Shown one piece after another: positions 33,881 to 46,497 of a stretch of 64,000 nt of DNA. The position numbers were made by a program, and so were the translations under genes. The notes under the pieces were generated by a model. It was not told the origin of the DNA. It saw nothing but the letters and a program-made list of their open reading frames with translations, and did not search any database. Source of the stretch: Pisaster brevispinus (taxonomy: Eukaryota > Echinodermata > Asteroidea > Forcipulatida > Asteriidae); contig JAMKCF010000012.1 in assembly GCA_023634235.1 (NCBI GenBank), positions 4,756,329 through 4,820,328 of the forward strand. The letters run 5' to 3'. The stretch's first letter is position 1, and each line of letters opens with the position of its first letter.

Positions 33881-34375
33881 GGTTCAAAAACATACACGTT
33901 CTTATGTACAACTTATAATTCACAATACTGCATACTTTTCTTTGTTGCAAAAAAATGCTTTCTCACACACATACATCGGGATGTTTAAAGAACTTCACAT
34001 GAGCCAGGACCTATTTGCACCGAACAACTCAAATAGAGAAAGATAAATCCTTTTTTACAATTTTGGGAGACATTGGAGACGATTCTCATTGCTGAAAACA
34101 ATGGAAACGGACCGGTGAGCCCACTATCGTCTCAAAAGTTTCCCATTCAAGCTATGTCCTTGTCACATGATGCAGCATAAATGTATTAATAAACAAATTA
34201 ATTTTTTGCTGGCAGTAAGCACCATGTCTTGGCTTACCATAAGCAGCGGCATGAAATTGGGGCCAAGTAAATGTGAATACAGCATGGATAGTACTGAGCA
34301 TTGCAAACTAGTATCCTGTTATTATTGCATACATTTGATATCTGAGTATTAGTAAAAAGGTCCTCATAAACACAC

Positions 34376-34474
34376 TAAATGCACATGTGCAATATAAATA
34401 CAAGCACATGTGCTTAATTCTGCTAATAAATGCACATGTGCAATATAAATACAAGCACATGTGCTTAATTCTGC
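34376..34474 (+). repeat. 51-bp tandem duplication carrying four GCACATGTGC palindromes
   Basis: 34376-34426 is followed directly by an almost exact copy starting at 34427. Each unit has two GCACATGTGC ten-base palindromes (34381 and 34404 in the first unit). It may lie in the 3' UTR of the minus-strand zinc-finger gene. Confidence 0.8.
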
Positions 34475-35647
34475 AAATACATGTTGTGTGCTAGCTATGT
34501 AATGTTTGACTGGGATTCAAATATGCGCTGGTGATCACCAAATGTGTGCACGCTGTACGTTTTAAGGTGAAAACTCGTTACAATGAATAACACTGCAAAG
34601 ATGTGGTGAACAGGTTTTCCCATTTAAAAACCTTTTTTTTCCATGTCTTGCTTTCCTCATCCAAAATTTTGCTTCTCATTATGAGGAAGTTTTAGATTTC
34701 TTTATTTTAGGAAATCCTACAAAAGTGCTTCAGAAAAATTGTAATTTATAGCAGCTTTCCAAAACATAAGCTTAAAATGTTTTTCCATTATTTATTTATT
34801 TTAGTACATGCTTCTTCAACTTTAAATAATATCAAGTAAGAAACTTATATTTAAAAAAAGACGGCAAGGTCTGTAAAAAATATCTAAACTCTTTAAAAAA
34901 GTGTTTCCTCTCACTCATGGAAAACTTAAAATTCAAACATTGCTGTAATAGAAAGATTTGGTCTCAAGTTCCATTTGGTAAATAATGCTCAATGTCTTAC
35001 TGTTAACAACCTTGCTTTCAAAATAAGTGATTCAATCTTAATCGTGTTGTGGCCATCTGGAATTTTCTCCAATCCAAATCATTGTAACTGAATGGAGGCT
35101 GGAAGAAAATACAGTCTGGTTCCTTTTTGGGGCATGAATATTAATATTCAATGCTATTATTGGATACAGGGAACATTACCAAGATGGTGGCAGCAGTACA
35201 AAGGTCTATACGATGAACTTTTATACTGTACAGCCTCTCACTGTGGTATTTTCACACTCATTTTCAAAAACAAATAAAATCACATTCCAAACATTTAACA
35301 AGGACTGCCTGACCCAGAGAAAAAAAATAGGCACAAATTGTCAACTTGCATAACAGTCGCCGGAATACAAAAATTAATGCTGATTCATACCTCATGGGAA
35401 TGAAAAACAAAAACCTTCTTTTTTTACAGTTCTGAGCATGTGAACATTTCTGGGAGAAATAAATAAAGCCTCCCATTTCACTGACAGAGCAATGGAGACA
35501 ACAAAAATGATGTTCATCATTTATGCTTCTAGCTCTCCCCAAATAAACAGCTGGTGCGCAGCATTTCACTTTTTTGGAGCTTCCAACACTCATTTTTTTG
35601 AACCATAAACGCTCTATTCTCCTTAATGTAGTGCATTTGTTTTTTGT

Positions 35648-38600
35648 TCAATACTGAGGCCACTCAGCCATATGCCTAAGCTCATGGCGCTGCCAGGCCT
35701 CGGCCACTTCAAAGAACCTCTGGCAATACCTACACTCATACAACTTCTTCCCCTGACTACTCATGAAAACATGCTGAGGCAGAGAAGGCACCCCAATCTT
35801 TCCAGACTGTGGACTCCCCTCGCTTCCTGTTGATCTCATCTTCCTGTTCTTAGAGCCCTTCTTTGAGGCGTAGGCCGTGCTGGAGTTGCGGCGCCCATGG
35901 GAGTGAATCTTTCGATGAGTGGCGATTGCAGCAGCGGTTGATGTCGAAAAGACACAGTACTCGCATTTGAACGGCAGATTGTAGTTATGGAGTTTCCAGT
36001 GGCGGTTGGCATCTTTCTCGCACGGGCTTCGGTAGGGGCAGTGAGAACACAAGAAGGGGTCTTTGACGCTGATGTTGTACATCAGCTTACTGTGATGCTG
36101 GTGGTTGTGCACCTCAAGGCTGCTGGGATCTGGGAAAGTCATCTGGCAGAGGCGGCATGTATTAAGAGCTTCTCTCTGGGCGGCATGCTTTGTCTGATGG
36201 CGCTGGAGGTGGACCGACTCGGCAGTCTTAAACTGACATCCTTCCTCATTGCAGGACAGAAGGTTCTCTTCCTCATGTATCTTCATGTGGTCTTCAAGCT
36301 GTCCACTACCGGTCACAAGGCCGCACTGTGGACACTGGGATGGAAGGCTCGTCTTTTTATGGCCCTTTGCGACGTGTTGGTTGAGATCACCCCGGCGTTT
36401 GAACACCATAGCGCAAATTGAACATTTAAAAGCTTCTGGGGGTTTCTCACCAAATACTGTATTCACAAAATGTGGTTGTATTACAGAAAAGGACCTCTGC
36501 ACATCAGGACTGGGGCCCAACGAACCAGGTGGAGCAGCACCAGTTATTCGGAAGTGCTGCTTGAGTTGGTGACGACGTAGAGTTTTCTTATTTCGTAATT
36601 CGCATCCACACTCCTTGCAGATCACACCTGCGTTGCCTTTACTGGCATCTACCTTGTGCCAGTCACCACTCTTCATGAATTTCCGATACCGACATCTGAA
36701 ATTTGGGTTCTTGTGTTTCTCCGCATGCCTCCTGAGATGGTGGTTGTATGCGGTTGAGTAGCTGCAGGTCTTGCACTTGAAAGGTTTCTGCTGCTTGTGT
36801 ACTGTCTGGACGTGACGAATCATCTGGTGTCTCTGTGGGGTGCGGTACGGGCAGGAGTCACACTGTAGCGTCATGCGTCGATGTAGTTTCATATGTCGCT
36901 CCAAGCGCTCTTTATTTGTGGTGGTATACTGACACAATTTGCAAGATAACTTGTCGGTGTTGTTGCCCTTGTGAACCATCACAATATGTTGGTCCCATTC
37001 TTTCTGGGTCGAAGCACGGAAGTCTTTGCACTGAGAGCATGCAAAGTACTCATCAGGCGACTCTACGGACATCCAGGTACTTCCCTCGGAGTTCTGTGGA
37101 GTCTCATACCCAGTGGGAAGTTGAGAAACTGTTTTCCTTGTTTGAATTTCAGATCTGGGACTCATAACGGTTTCAGTGAAACCCAGCTTTATTTCCACTT
37201 CAGGTTTTCCCAACTTGTTGGGTGAAACCATATCAGACTGGCTTTTTTCACTTCCATGTGACTCATTCCTCACTTTGGTAGGACTGTTTGGTAGACCGGC
37301 ACTTGGTGTTAAGTTGGAATGTAACACATCTTTCAGATATGTGTGCCACTTTTGCTTGTCCAGACTGGTTTCTGGATGTTTCTTCTGATGGCGCTGGAGA
37401 GAGAATGGGCTGTCAGTGGAAAATGCACACTTGGTGCAGCTGTAAGGGTTCTTAGAAGTGTGTTCCTTGATAATGTGGTCCCACAACACATTCGCTGTCT
37501 TGAAGGCGCTGGTGCACTGAGCACATGAGAATGGCAAATTCACCCCAGGTTGTTTAAAGAGGGTGTGCTTTCTCTTTTTCCGCGGTGTCATGTTGCTTTC
37601 TTCATTCTGCAGGGTATGCTTGCTGCTTACATCATTCTGCTTGGCTGGATTACCAGTGTCAACATGCTGTACAGTAGGACTGGTGTTGTCTCCATGCTGC
37701 GTGCTGCTGTTGCCATTCTGCAGATTGGGAGTTCTGTTGTCTTCACGTCGCACAGTAGTAGGGTTGCTGCCATTCCCACACTGCATGTTGGAAGTGTTGA
37801 TTGCATTGTTGTTCTTCCCATGCTGCAGGGTAAGATTTCTGCTGCCTCTTTTCTGTAGGATGGGATTGCTGGTGTTGAAATTCTGCCGAGAAGGATTGCT
37901 GATACTCCCATGCTGCGAGCCTGGATTGCTGTAGTTTCTATGCTGAACTTTAGGGCTGCCCTTGGCTTCATGCTCTAGAGTATGAATCCTGAAAGATTTC
38001 ACACTGTTGAAGAATTTGCCACAGGTTCTGCATGTGTAACACCCTCTAGAATCATTCTGTGGCATTTTGACAGCCTTTGGCCTTGCACCCAATTGCATTA
38101 TTCCTTTTGTGTTTGCTTTGAAATACTTAGAGTTCCTCTTCTTGTGAATTTTGAGATGGGCAGCCATAGCAAATCTTGACATAGCTACGTACTTGCAAAA
38201 TTGGCAGGCAATGCTTGCATCCTCTTTATACATCTTGTGGCTTGCTGTATGCTTTATCAGCTTGTTCCGCTGGGTGAATTTCTGGCTGCATTGATCGCAG
38301 GAGAATGTCTTTTTCTTTCTAACGGATTTCAATTTTAAGTCAATGTGTTCGGTTGTGTTGTGAAGATGACACTGAAAGCCAGATGAACCTTTGCATATTG
38401 GACAGTTCCTGAAGCGCTGGTGCCCCGAAGGACGCTCCTCTCCAATTTCAGGAAATGCACGTTTCTCTTTCTTCTCCTCAGTTTGCGGTAAATGTCTTTC
38501 AAGGAAGTGCCTGAGGATTGCCTTGTGACAGAAGGAGCTCTTACGGCATTCCGTACAATCATAGACCACTTTGTGTGTGTCAGCTTCAATCTCCATGATG

Positions 38601-41600
38601 ATGGCCTTCCGCAGGGCACCCAGTATCTTCTGCAACCTGGCTTGGTGACATTTCAGAGCAGCTCGCTGTAAGCTGCAGTTAGGCTGGAACCATTTAGACC
38701 TTCGAGTTACAGCTCCTTTCTTCTTGTGCCTAAGACCAGAGAGGAATACTCTGAAAATTTTCTTCAGTATTACACTGTTTAGATTGCAAGCCAACAGTTG
38801 CACACTTCCAGATGCAGGTGTAGAATCAGTTGGTTTTTCGCTCAAAGAAACTGTAACAGAATTGGGCTTTACTCCTGATTCCTGTGTTTTCTTTGTGTCA
38901 TCGGGTTTTTTTATTGACTGACTATGACATGCAAAATGACAAGACAGCTGTCTTGCAGTCCAGAATGAAGCCCCACACAATGTGCATTTGTAGTTCTTAT
39001 GGACATTCATATGATTGGAAAGGTGACACTGTTTTGCATATTTCTTCGAACAGTAAGGACATGACAAGACCCGGTATTCAGGACTCTCAAAATCCACAAA
39101 GGACCATGTGGTGTTCCCACTTTGCTTGGAGGCCTCCATTTTCTGCTGCTGCATTTTACTTCTTTCTGAAGCAGTCTTGTTCTCACTCTCATCAATAACT
39201 TTTTTATAGTACGAATGATCTGTGTCTTGTAGTGCCATCTTCTGCCTAAGAAGTTCACACTCTTTTTCATTGCCATGTCTTTTCATGTGAATAAGTAATC
39301 GTGTAGCTGTTATAAATTTTATCTTGCAGACTTTGCAGAAGTAGGGCTTCTCAGATTTTGCAACAGGCTGCTTGACTGTATGAGAGATCATGTGACATTT
39401 TAGCTGAGTAAAACGCGAGAAGGTCTTGCTGCATTGCTCACAGGAGTATTTGCCCAACTTCCGGAATGAGCTACCTGTGACCATGGCAACTTTAGAGGCT
39501 GCTTTCTGTAACTCAGTTTCCTGGAAAGATGCTGGAAAATCTGAAGACGAGTTTGTCATGAGTGACTTACTTTTCTGCTTGGACTCCTCTTGATGTTTGT
39601 GGCAATGCTGGACCTGTGGATTGGTGTCTTCAGCATCTACCACATGAGATAGGATATCCTTAGAAGATTCAAGCTCTGTGGTTGGGCGGTTGATGTCTTC
39701 AGAATCCACCACGTGAGAGTGGATTTCCTTAGAAGATTCAAGTTCTATGATTGTGCGGTTGGTGTCTTTAGCATCTACCACATGAGATTGGATTTCTTTA
39801 GAAGATTCAAGCTTAGTGGTTGGGCGGTTGGTGTCTTCAGCATCTACTGCCTGAGATTGGATTTCCTTAGAAGATTCAAGCTTAGCGGTTGGGCGGTTCT
39901 TGAAACCTGTACTGTTTTTGTGACTAGCATGAGCGCCCTTGTGACCGTTCAGGCTCCGAGACTCACTGAAACTAACCCCGCAGAGGTCACATGTAAACTT
40001 AGCAGTACCAGTGTTCTTCTGTAGATTGGCTTTTGGTTTAGAGCTTCTTTTTTTTCTTCTCTTCCTCTCATGACATCGCTTGTGTGCATTGAGCTGGTTG
40101 AACTTTGCATATGTTTTACTGCACACTTTGCAAGTGAACATCTTTGAAGTTTCTGTTTCTGTTCTCACAAATACAGTTAGAATAGATGCTTCTGAGCCTT
40201 CAGTCAAAGCCTGGTTAACTGTCTCATCATTTTGTAAGTTTTGAACAAAAGTGGGATTGCTCACAATAGTTGTACTTTCTATTGAAGACTGGCTATCTTT
40301 TGCAATGATATTGCTTGTCTCCAATGACACAGCGCTGGGGTTAGCAATCATGCCTTCTTCTGCAGGCTTGGAGTCCGCGTTGTTTGAACTTCCCTCCACA
40401 CACTGATTGTTGCTGTTGTTACTTTGAGGAATCTTTTGGTAGTTGGGTTCATCACCAAGAAAGTCTGTCTCAGTTCCAAGCTCAGAGTCATCCACTACTG
40501 TCTCTACAACAACATGAGAATTCTCCAGAGGAATCTCTACGCTAGTTCCTGTTATCCCTAAAACATGAGGAACATTTTTGTCACTGGTCTCAATTTCCAT
40601 AGTAGGAGGCTCTGTCATGTCAGATACATAAGTGTGCAGAGTCTTTTCGCCACTGTTGTCACTTAATCCTTGCTCCAAATGACCAGTACTCGCCCCTTTA
40701 CTTAAATTGTTCTCTGATGATGGGGAATCCATTTCATCATCGTGAAGTTCTTCTGAAGGCTTGATATCGGGCTCATCACTAGCATTTTTTCCTGTTGAAA
40801 CAAAGTCCTTTTTGTTTTCACCTGAAAGCTGAAGATTGCTCTTATCAGGTGTGACTTCCACAGAAGAAATATCATCTACATCAGTGGTATTTCTTGGTTG
40901 TTGCTTCATCTCTTCATTTGAAGTGTTTGACAGACTATTCTGTGAGTCCACAGCTTCAACTGGACTCTCTTTCCCAAAAATACTGGAACTTGAAACCTCA
41001 TCTTGACCTGTCTCCATTGTTTCAGGCCCTGTCATGGGACTTGAAACACTTGCTAAATGCTGCTTTTCCAGAATATAATTCTGGCTTGGATTTTTAGAAC
41101 TGAACTGGTGCTTAATCAGGTCGCGTATAATTTTTCTTAAAGGTTGAGAATCAATCTCGCCATTTAACACTTCCCCAGAAGACACAGTCTTGTTGTTTTC
41201 ACTTGGAATGTTTTCTAAAGAAGTCTGTGGCTCTAGCTCATCACTTAAAATTTTCCTTGAAGACTCCAACTCTGACTTGTGACTTTGATCTTTCTCTGAA
41301 TCCCCAGACATGTTCGTGTGACTTTCATTTGCTTCGAGGGAGTTTTGCTTGGTTTTGTCTGTGGAAGACTGAATACCACTTTGAAGAGATTTATCCATCT
41401 CCAAGTCAGAAACAATCGTGAGGGTTTCTTGTTTAGTCTTCGTCACTGCAGACTGAAGATCCATCTCCTTACAAGTAGTTTCCTCTGAAGACTTTTGAAG
41501 AGATTTATCCATCTTCAAGTCAGGAACAATGGGGAGGGTTTCTCGTTCAATTTCCGTCACTGCAGCCACATTGCAATCTAATTTATCATGTTTATCACCA

Positions 41601-44600
41601 ATATCACTGGCAACACCGCCCTTTTCAGAGCAACTGTCCTCGCATCTTTGAGGAGCACATGACGTCTCTCTTTTATCATCACAAACTTCACTGGTCTCAG
41701 CAGAAGACAGTTGTTTTCCAGATTCATCACTTAATTGAGAGACTGGTTCCTGAGATTTGTTTTTCACTTTCCTGTTGTGTGATATCTTATGACTTCTTAG
41801 GGAAGCCTTTCGGGCAAAGGACTTACTGCAGGTGTTACATTTGTATTGGAGAATGTTGGAAATGTTTGTAGTTGCAGGTTCCCTACTTTGAATCTTCTTT
41901 TTCTGAGCTCTTGTATTATAGCACTTTACTTTGGACCGTCTGCACGCAGCAAGAAGACGTTGTAGCCGATTTGCTTTAGCACTCTTTCTATCAGTTGCAC
42001 TATCACATGCATTATTTTTAGACACTCCCGATGCTTGTTGAGAACTGCCTGCACTCTCAGAGAGCGTCTGCATTTTAATTGTTAATGATTTGACACCTGA
42101 AAGTGCTAGCCACTTGCTAAGTTGACCGTGTCGCTTCCCCTTGTGACATTTGAGCTGCCAGAAACATGTAAATCTTTGGTGGCATACGTTGCATGAGTAC
42201 GGTGGCTTGGGTATTACTACCCCAGTCATTTCAGTACCTTGTTGGATCTGGTATTTGTTTGCTTTTGTCCGTAGGCCTTTGTGGCGCTGTAGCTGCCACA
42301 GCAAGTTAAATGTCTTGTCACATCCATCACAGTCATAAGGTGGTGAAAACTCTTGGTCGTCTTGAGACTGAACAACTTCTTTGTTTTTTCCTGCTTGCCT
42401 CTTAAGACGGCTACTGCTGGCTTTTTTGACACCATCCTTACGGTGTGTCTTATTTTTATCCTTGGTTTCTCCAGCAGCTCGTGCATGTTTCTCTAGCTTC
42501 TTTACTGGCTGTATTGCATTTTGGAGAGCCACAAAAACAGGTACTTTCATTTTGCAGGGTCCTTTTGTTTCATGAAAGTTTAAACTCTTCTTGTGGTAAT
42601 AAGACCTTTTGCACACAGAACAGGTATGGTTTTTCTTTCTGTTGATATCAGTTTTTTTCGATGGCAAAACTGTGTTTTTGTTTGCTGCTTCAGGGCCATG
42701 AGTCAGCCTATGATCCCATAGCTTTACCTCCGAGAGAAAAGTTCTATTGCAGATGTCACATGCGTACGAGATTAGAGTTACTGTTTCAGAGAATGATCTG
42801 GCGTCAGTCTGGAAAGGAGAAGCTGCAGGAAGATGTTTTTGTTTGAGCGGTTTGCAATGGCCCTCCATGTGGTTCTGCAACAGAGATAACTTTGTGAATA
42901 TCTCACTGCAGATGCCACACTTGTACTCGATGTCCTTCGGTTCCTCAACAGCGGGCACTATGTAAGTCGTAGTGCTGACAGGATTCTGTTTCTTGGCATG
43001 GGATCCCATGTGACCCTGCAACTGAACGAGTCTGGGGAAGGTTTTGAGACAGATACCGCACCCGAATTTTGCTTCTTTCTCCTGCTTTCCGGGAAGGTAG
43101 CTTATTGAAGACTCTACATACTGAATTTCAGAAAGGTTTTTAGCACTATCTGCTCCAGTATTCAGCTCATTAGCATCTGCACAAGAATTCGTACCTGGGA
43201 CTGTCTTGGGGAAATTCTGAATAGAGTACCCTTGAACATTTTTTTCGGGTGTCAGGTTAGCCTCGAAGCCCCAAATAAATTTAGTGGAAGATGATGTTTT
43301 TTCATTTGACCTCATTGTGGCACTCACACTAGCGACTATCTCTCCTGAATTGTTCATGATATTCACTTTCTTCTCTTTGGCAAATAAGTCCTTGTTGACA
43401 CGCATCCATTGGTGATGAGCGTAGAAATCAAGAAAATTTGCAAACTGCCTCGGACATACCTTGCACAAGAAGGTTGAATAGCAAGGATCCTTGCCTTCTT
43501 TGCTCAACACATTTCGTGTAAAGTATTGGTGGTGAGCAAGGAGCCCTCTTGAGGTGGTGAAATTTAATGGGCAGAGTCGACAGGCAAAGCTACGTCTTGG
43601 TATTCCCATGCTGTTAAACCGTATAACGCCATTGTCCAAATCAGAGAGCCCCTCAGGAAGAGTTGGGACTCCAGGGATGTTCACACATTCTGGATGGCTC
43701 ATGCAGCCCAGGTGCTGACTATTGAGGTTTAGGAGTCTATTAAGGTCACCCTGAATCTGGTGTGCCTCGTAGAGGTGCTCTAACATTGCATAAGGCTCCG
43801 AGTCCTCATGAAAGCACTTGCAACATTTTATGGAATACATGTCTTTATGGTCTTCCTGCAGGGTCACGTCAACATAATCCTTATGCTGGAGTAAAAGGGC
43901 TACTGGACAGCAAATTATTGTTTCCTTATTCTTGTCTAAATTCAACTTGATAAACGTGGGAGGGGTAGTTAAAGTCTGGTTTGTTGATTGATCCACATCA
44001 ATCCCACCACTGCCACCAGGAATTTGATCAACTGGCTGACTTTTATCCTTGCTACCAGAAAACCTGGTGACTTTTACTGGATCACCCTTAACAGGTTTGA
44101 TAGTTTGTCTGGAACTCAGATTAGATGACTGACCTGGGGAAGCCGTCGAAAAATTCCCTTTCTCTCCGTACTGCTCTTCACCACCAGGATTGTTTGGCAC
44201 AGATGGAGACAGCTCAACTGCTGTCGTCTGACTCTGCTTACCCTCGGCGCCATTTTTTACAAGTCCAAGATAGCTGAAGAGATTTGGGTTGGAACTCTTT
44301 GCACCAACCCCTTTGCTTTCCAGTACTTCACCTGGCAATGTCAGACTGGTATTCTCACTTGAAGATGTCGAAGTGTCTGCACCATCTTCTTTATCAATCA
44401 CCTTTGTAGCTGTAGCAGCATTTATCATCAACTCATCATCAGACTGTAAATGCTCCTTCTGCGCCGATATTTTAGTCACCCCATCAGCTGCAACCTGTGG
44501 AATAAATAAATCCAATGATTAAAGTTACACTGTTAATTTGCCGAAAGACTTGAAACTTTGAATTTTTCAGAACAATTCTTTGACAGATGACACAGTTTCA

Positions 44601-45120
44601 AAAATGAAAACCATTGATCAAATATTTTTCCAAATACAGTGTAAAAACACAAAACACAAGATCTAATTCTTTACAAATGGCTGCTGGGATGATTGTAATT
44701 GTTTACCAACTTTAGCAACTTTTAAACAACTACTCATGTTGTAGGACTAAAGAAGGATTGTCAGAAGCATGGAGACAAAAGATATAAAGACAATGCTTCC
44801 GAGTTCATCGCAAGAGTGACTCTGGGGTGACTGATAAATTGAAGAGAGAAGAGGAAAATTGTATCAAATGGGAAGAACTTCCAAGGAAACTTTCAAAAAA
44901 ATAGAAAGCATAAATATTTTACTCAGAAAAAACAACAACATATTTCCACGTTTTTTACCGTTATTCCACCTGCTGAACCTCCAAATGACGTTCCCGGGTT
45001 GAGCCTTTCTTTCTCCTCGGGTAAAACGATCTCTGCTGTCTCCTCTGATCTGCACCCAGATGAGCTTTCATCTTGCTTGTCATCTTGAACAGAAACCTCT
45101 GCGCTTTTACCTCTTTCCAT
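35648..45120 (-). CDS. Giant C2H2 zinc-finger protein, about 3002 aa
   Basis: Probable nuclear DNA- or RNA-binding protein. Two coding exons read on the minus strand: 45120-44959 (54 codons) and 44494-35648 (2948 codons plus stop), joined in phase 0 across a 464-bp intron (donor ACG/GTAAAA, acceptor TTATTCCACAG). The in-frame ATG at 44515 lies in that intron and is not the start. ATG 45120 has an in-frame TAA nine bases upstream. About 35 C2H2 or C2H2-like fingers can be read. Sparse ones lie at residues 275-420, 530-700, 770-960, 1504-1580 and 1734-1910, more at 2030-2220, 2374-2430 and 2535, and a dense C-terminal array at 2569-2989 (for example LSCKLCQY, FKCKTCSYST, YECRYCQRFF). TGEKP-type linkers are absent, unlike KRAB-type clusters. 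Between the fingers are a Ser/Glu/Lys-rich disordered region (about 972-1500) and two repeat tracts. I cannot name an orthologue. Confidence 0.9.
37590..37960 (-). repeat. Degenerate Asn/Gln-rich repeats within the zinc-finger gene
   Basis: Protein residues about 2232-2355 repeat a unit of the type SNPxLQHG (SNPGSQHG, SNPSRQ, SNPILQ, LTLQHG, SNPTTV, PNLQNG, PTVQHV). At DNA level a short CTGC-rich unit recurs. The tract separates a single finger from the following pair and is probably a disordered linker that grew by slippage. Confidence 0.7.
39624..39899 (-). repeat. Four 69-bp tandem repeats in coding sequence
   Basis: The AGAAGATTC core recurs at 39662, 39731, 39800 and 39869, exactly 69 bp apart. 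It encodes four 23-residue units of the form NRPTTKLESSKEIQSHVVDA plus EDT (protein residues about 1586-1677), between two pairs of fingers. The period is a multiple of three, so the frame is kept. Confidence 0.88.
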
Positions 45121-45889
45121 CTCGCTCTGTTAAGACATAAGGTTTATATACAAAAATTATAAATAGTTTCAAAGTTTACACTTTCAGGCATGCAACTGCC
45201 CGATGAAAAAAAGAGAGGAAATTTTCAAAGGCACAACGCAAGCGCGGAGCGAGGCAGCCAAAACGCCAAGGGACATGAGATTCACAATGGTACCCTAGAA
45301 AATTTTGAGGTTTATTATGCTCTTAGGTGCATTCTTAGCATGTACTAGGCTTATTTCACATTATTGTGGTTGTACATTGTTGTTGCCAAGCATATATAAG
45401 GCTTTAAAAAAGAAAATCGCCAAAAAAAATTTGATTTTTTTTTTTTTTTAGCGCTGATCATTTTTTAAAAACGCGGAAATCCGCTGAAACGCGGAAGAGT
45501 TGCATGCCTGCACTTTTCAAAGTTTCAATTATTGGCAGGTCGTCCATTTTTTTTTTTTTTTATCTTTACAAAATAAGTAGGGGCCTAGTGTTTTTAAAAG
45601 ATAGTGGCGACGGGGATGATAGCCGCTGTTCTTTCTTACATGTAGTTTTTATATTTACATTTACTGTAACTATAAACAAAATAGAGCGCAATTAAGTTAA
45701 CTTCACATGCTTCACAAAATGTTTGAATATGCACAAGACTCGCACCACCATGTAATGTCAATGTGACAATGTAATTTCGAAAATAACTGTTTTCCCGGTG
45801 AAAAAATGTTGAGGAGTGACTTTGGAATGCCGATGATGTCATGTAAATTTCAGTTGTATTACCGAGGGGAGAGCACTCTTGGCAGTGGC

Positions 45890-46052
45890 TTAGCCATGGG
45901 GTGACCCCCCCCCAATCATACCCCATTCCCCCATAAAAAAGACCCAGATACATGATGTAGTGCCCTGGGAAAAAAACGAAAAAAATGGCCCTTGGGCGCC
46001 CCCCTCCCCCCCCCCCACCCCCCATGAAAAAAATCTTTGCTACGCAGCTGAC
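45890..46052. mobile_element. Repeat with GGCTTAGCCA and TGCTACGCAGCTG ends and C-rich body
   Basis: GCAGTGGCTTAGCCATGGGG at 45883 and TTTGCTACGCAGCTGAC near 46036 are imperfect inverted ends around long C runs. A related segment, GCGGCGTAGCCAAGGGGGGC, occurs at 48925. These resemble the widespread GGCGTAGCCAGGGGG repeats of marine animal genomes. Confidence 0.45.
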
Positions 46053-46454
46053 TACCAGGATGATCAACATACCGAGTTATTAGCTAATATGGGTTGGACC
46101 GTGAGAACCCAGAAAGGGGGCCCAATATGTGACTATTACGTGACTGTTACACTTAATGGGTATATTTACCGCTGAATAATGTTATTACTGTCTCTACTAC
46201 GGCCAGGTCACAGGTTACGATTAGGAATCACATCAGATACAGAAACACGGACGAACCAATCCTGCAGGGAAGAAAAAAAACCCATGTTTTTTGTCATCTT
46301 TTGTTGTGTTATGTACGGACAGTGGGAGTCTAATGTCTAACAATACCACTTTGTCACTAAAAACCTACATACACAATGCATAGTACATGTACAATCAAAT
46401 GAACAAGGGCACATTTCCTGTACTGTACAAAAAGACAACTTTAATACAGCTGGT

Positions 46455-46497
46455 ACAGTTCAAATTGTACATGTTGTACAGTTCAAATTGTACAGTT
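46455..46497. repeat. Tandem pair of GTACAGTTCAAATTGTACA
   Basis: Two copies of this 19-base unit, itself nearly palindromic, lie side by side with a short spacer. Confidence 0.7.

Larger units (their letters stand above)
27970..35647. other. AT-rich region between convergent WDR1 and zinc-finger stop codons
   Basis: No coding sequence is supported in these 7.7 kb. It probably holds the 3' UTRs of both genes. AATAAA on the plus strand at 28369-28374, 30008-30013, 31568-31573 and 31615-31620 are candidate WDR1 ends. TTTATT (AATAAA on the minus strand) at 34791-34800, 34701-34706 and 32730-32735 are candidate ends of the zinc-finger transcript. It also contains the repeats listed separately. 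Which signals are used cannot be told from the sequence. Confidence 0.5.

Noticed and set aside
44495..44515. ATG at 44515 as the start of the zinc-finger protein
   Set aside because: It lies in a sequence ending TTCCACAG that serves as a splice acceptor, and an upstream coding exon joins in phase.
35987..44522. Plus-strand open frames of 60-144 codons opposite the zinc-finger exon
   Set aside because: They are antisense shadows of a strongly coding minus-strand exon, with no motifs of their own.
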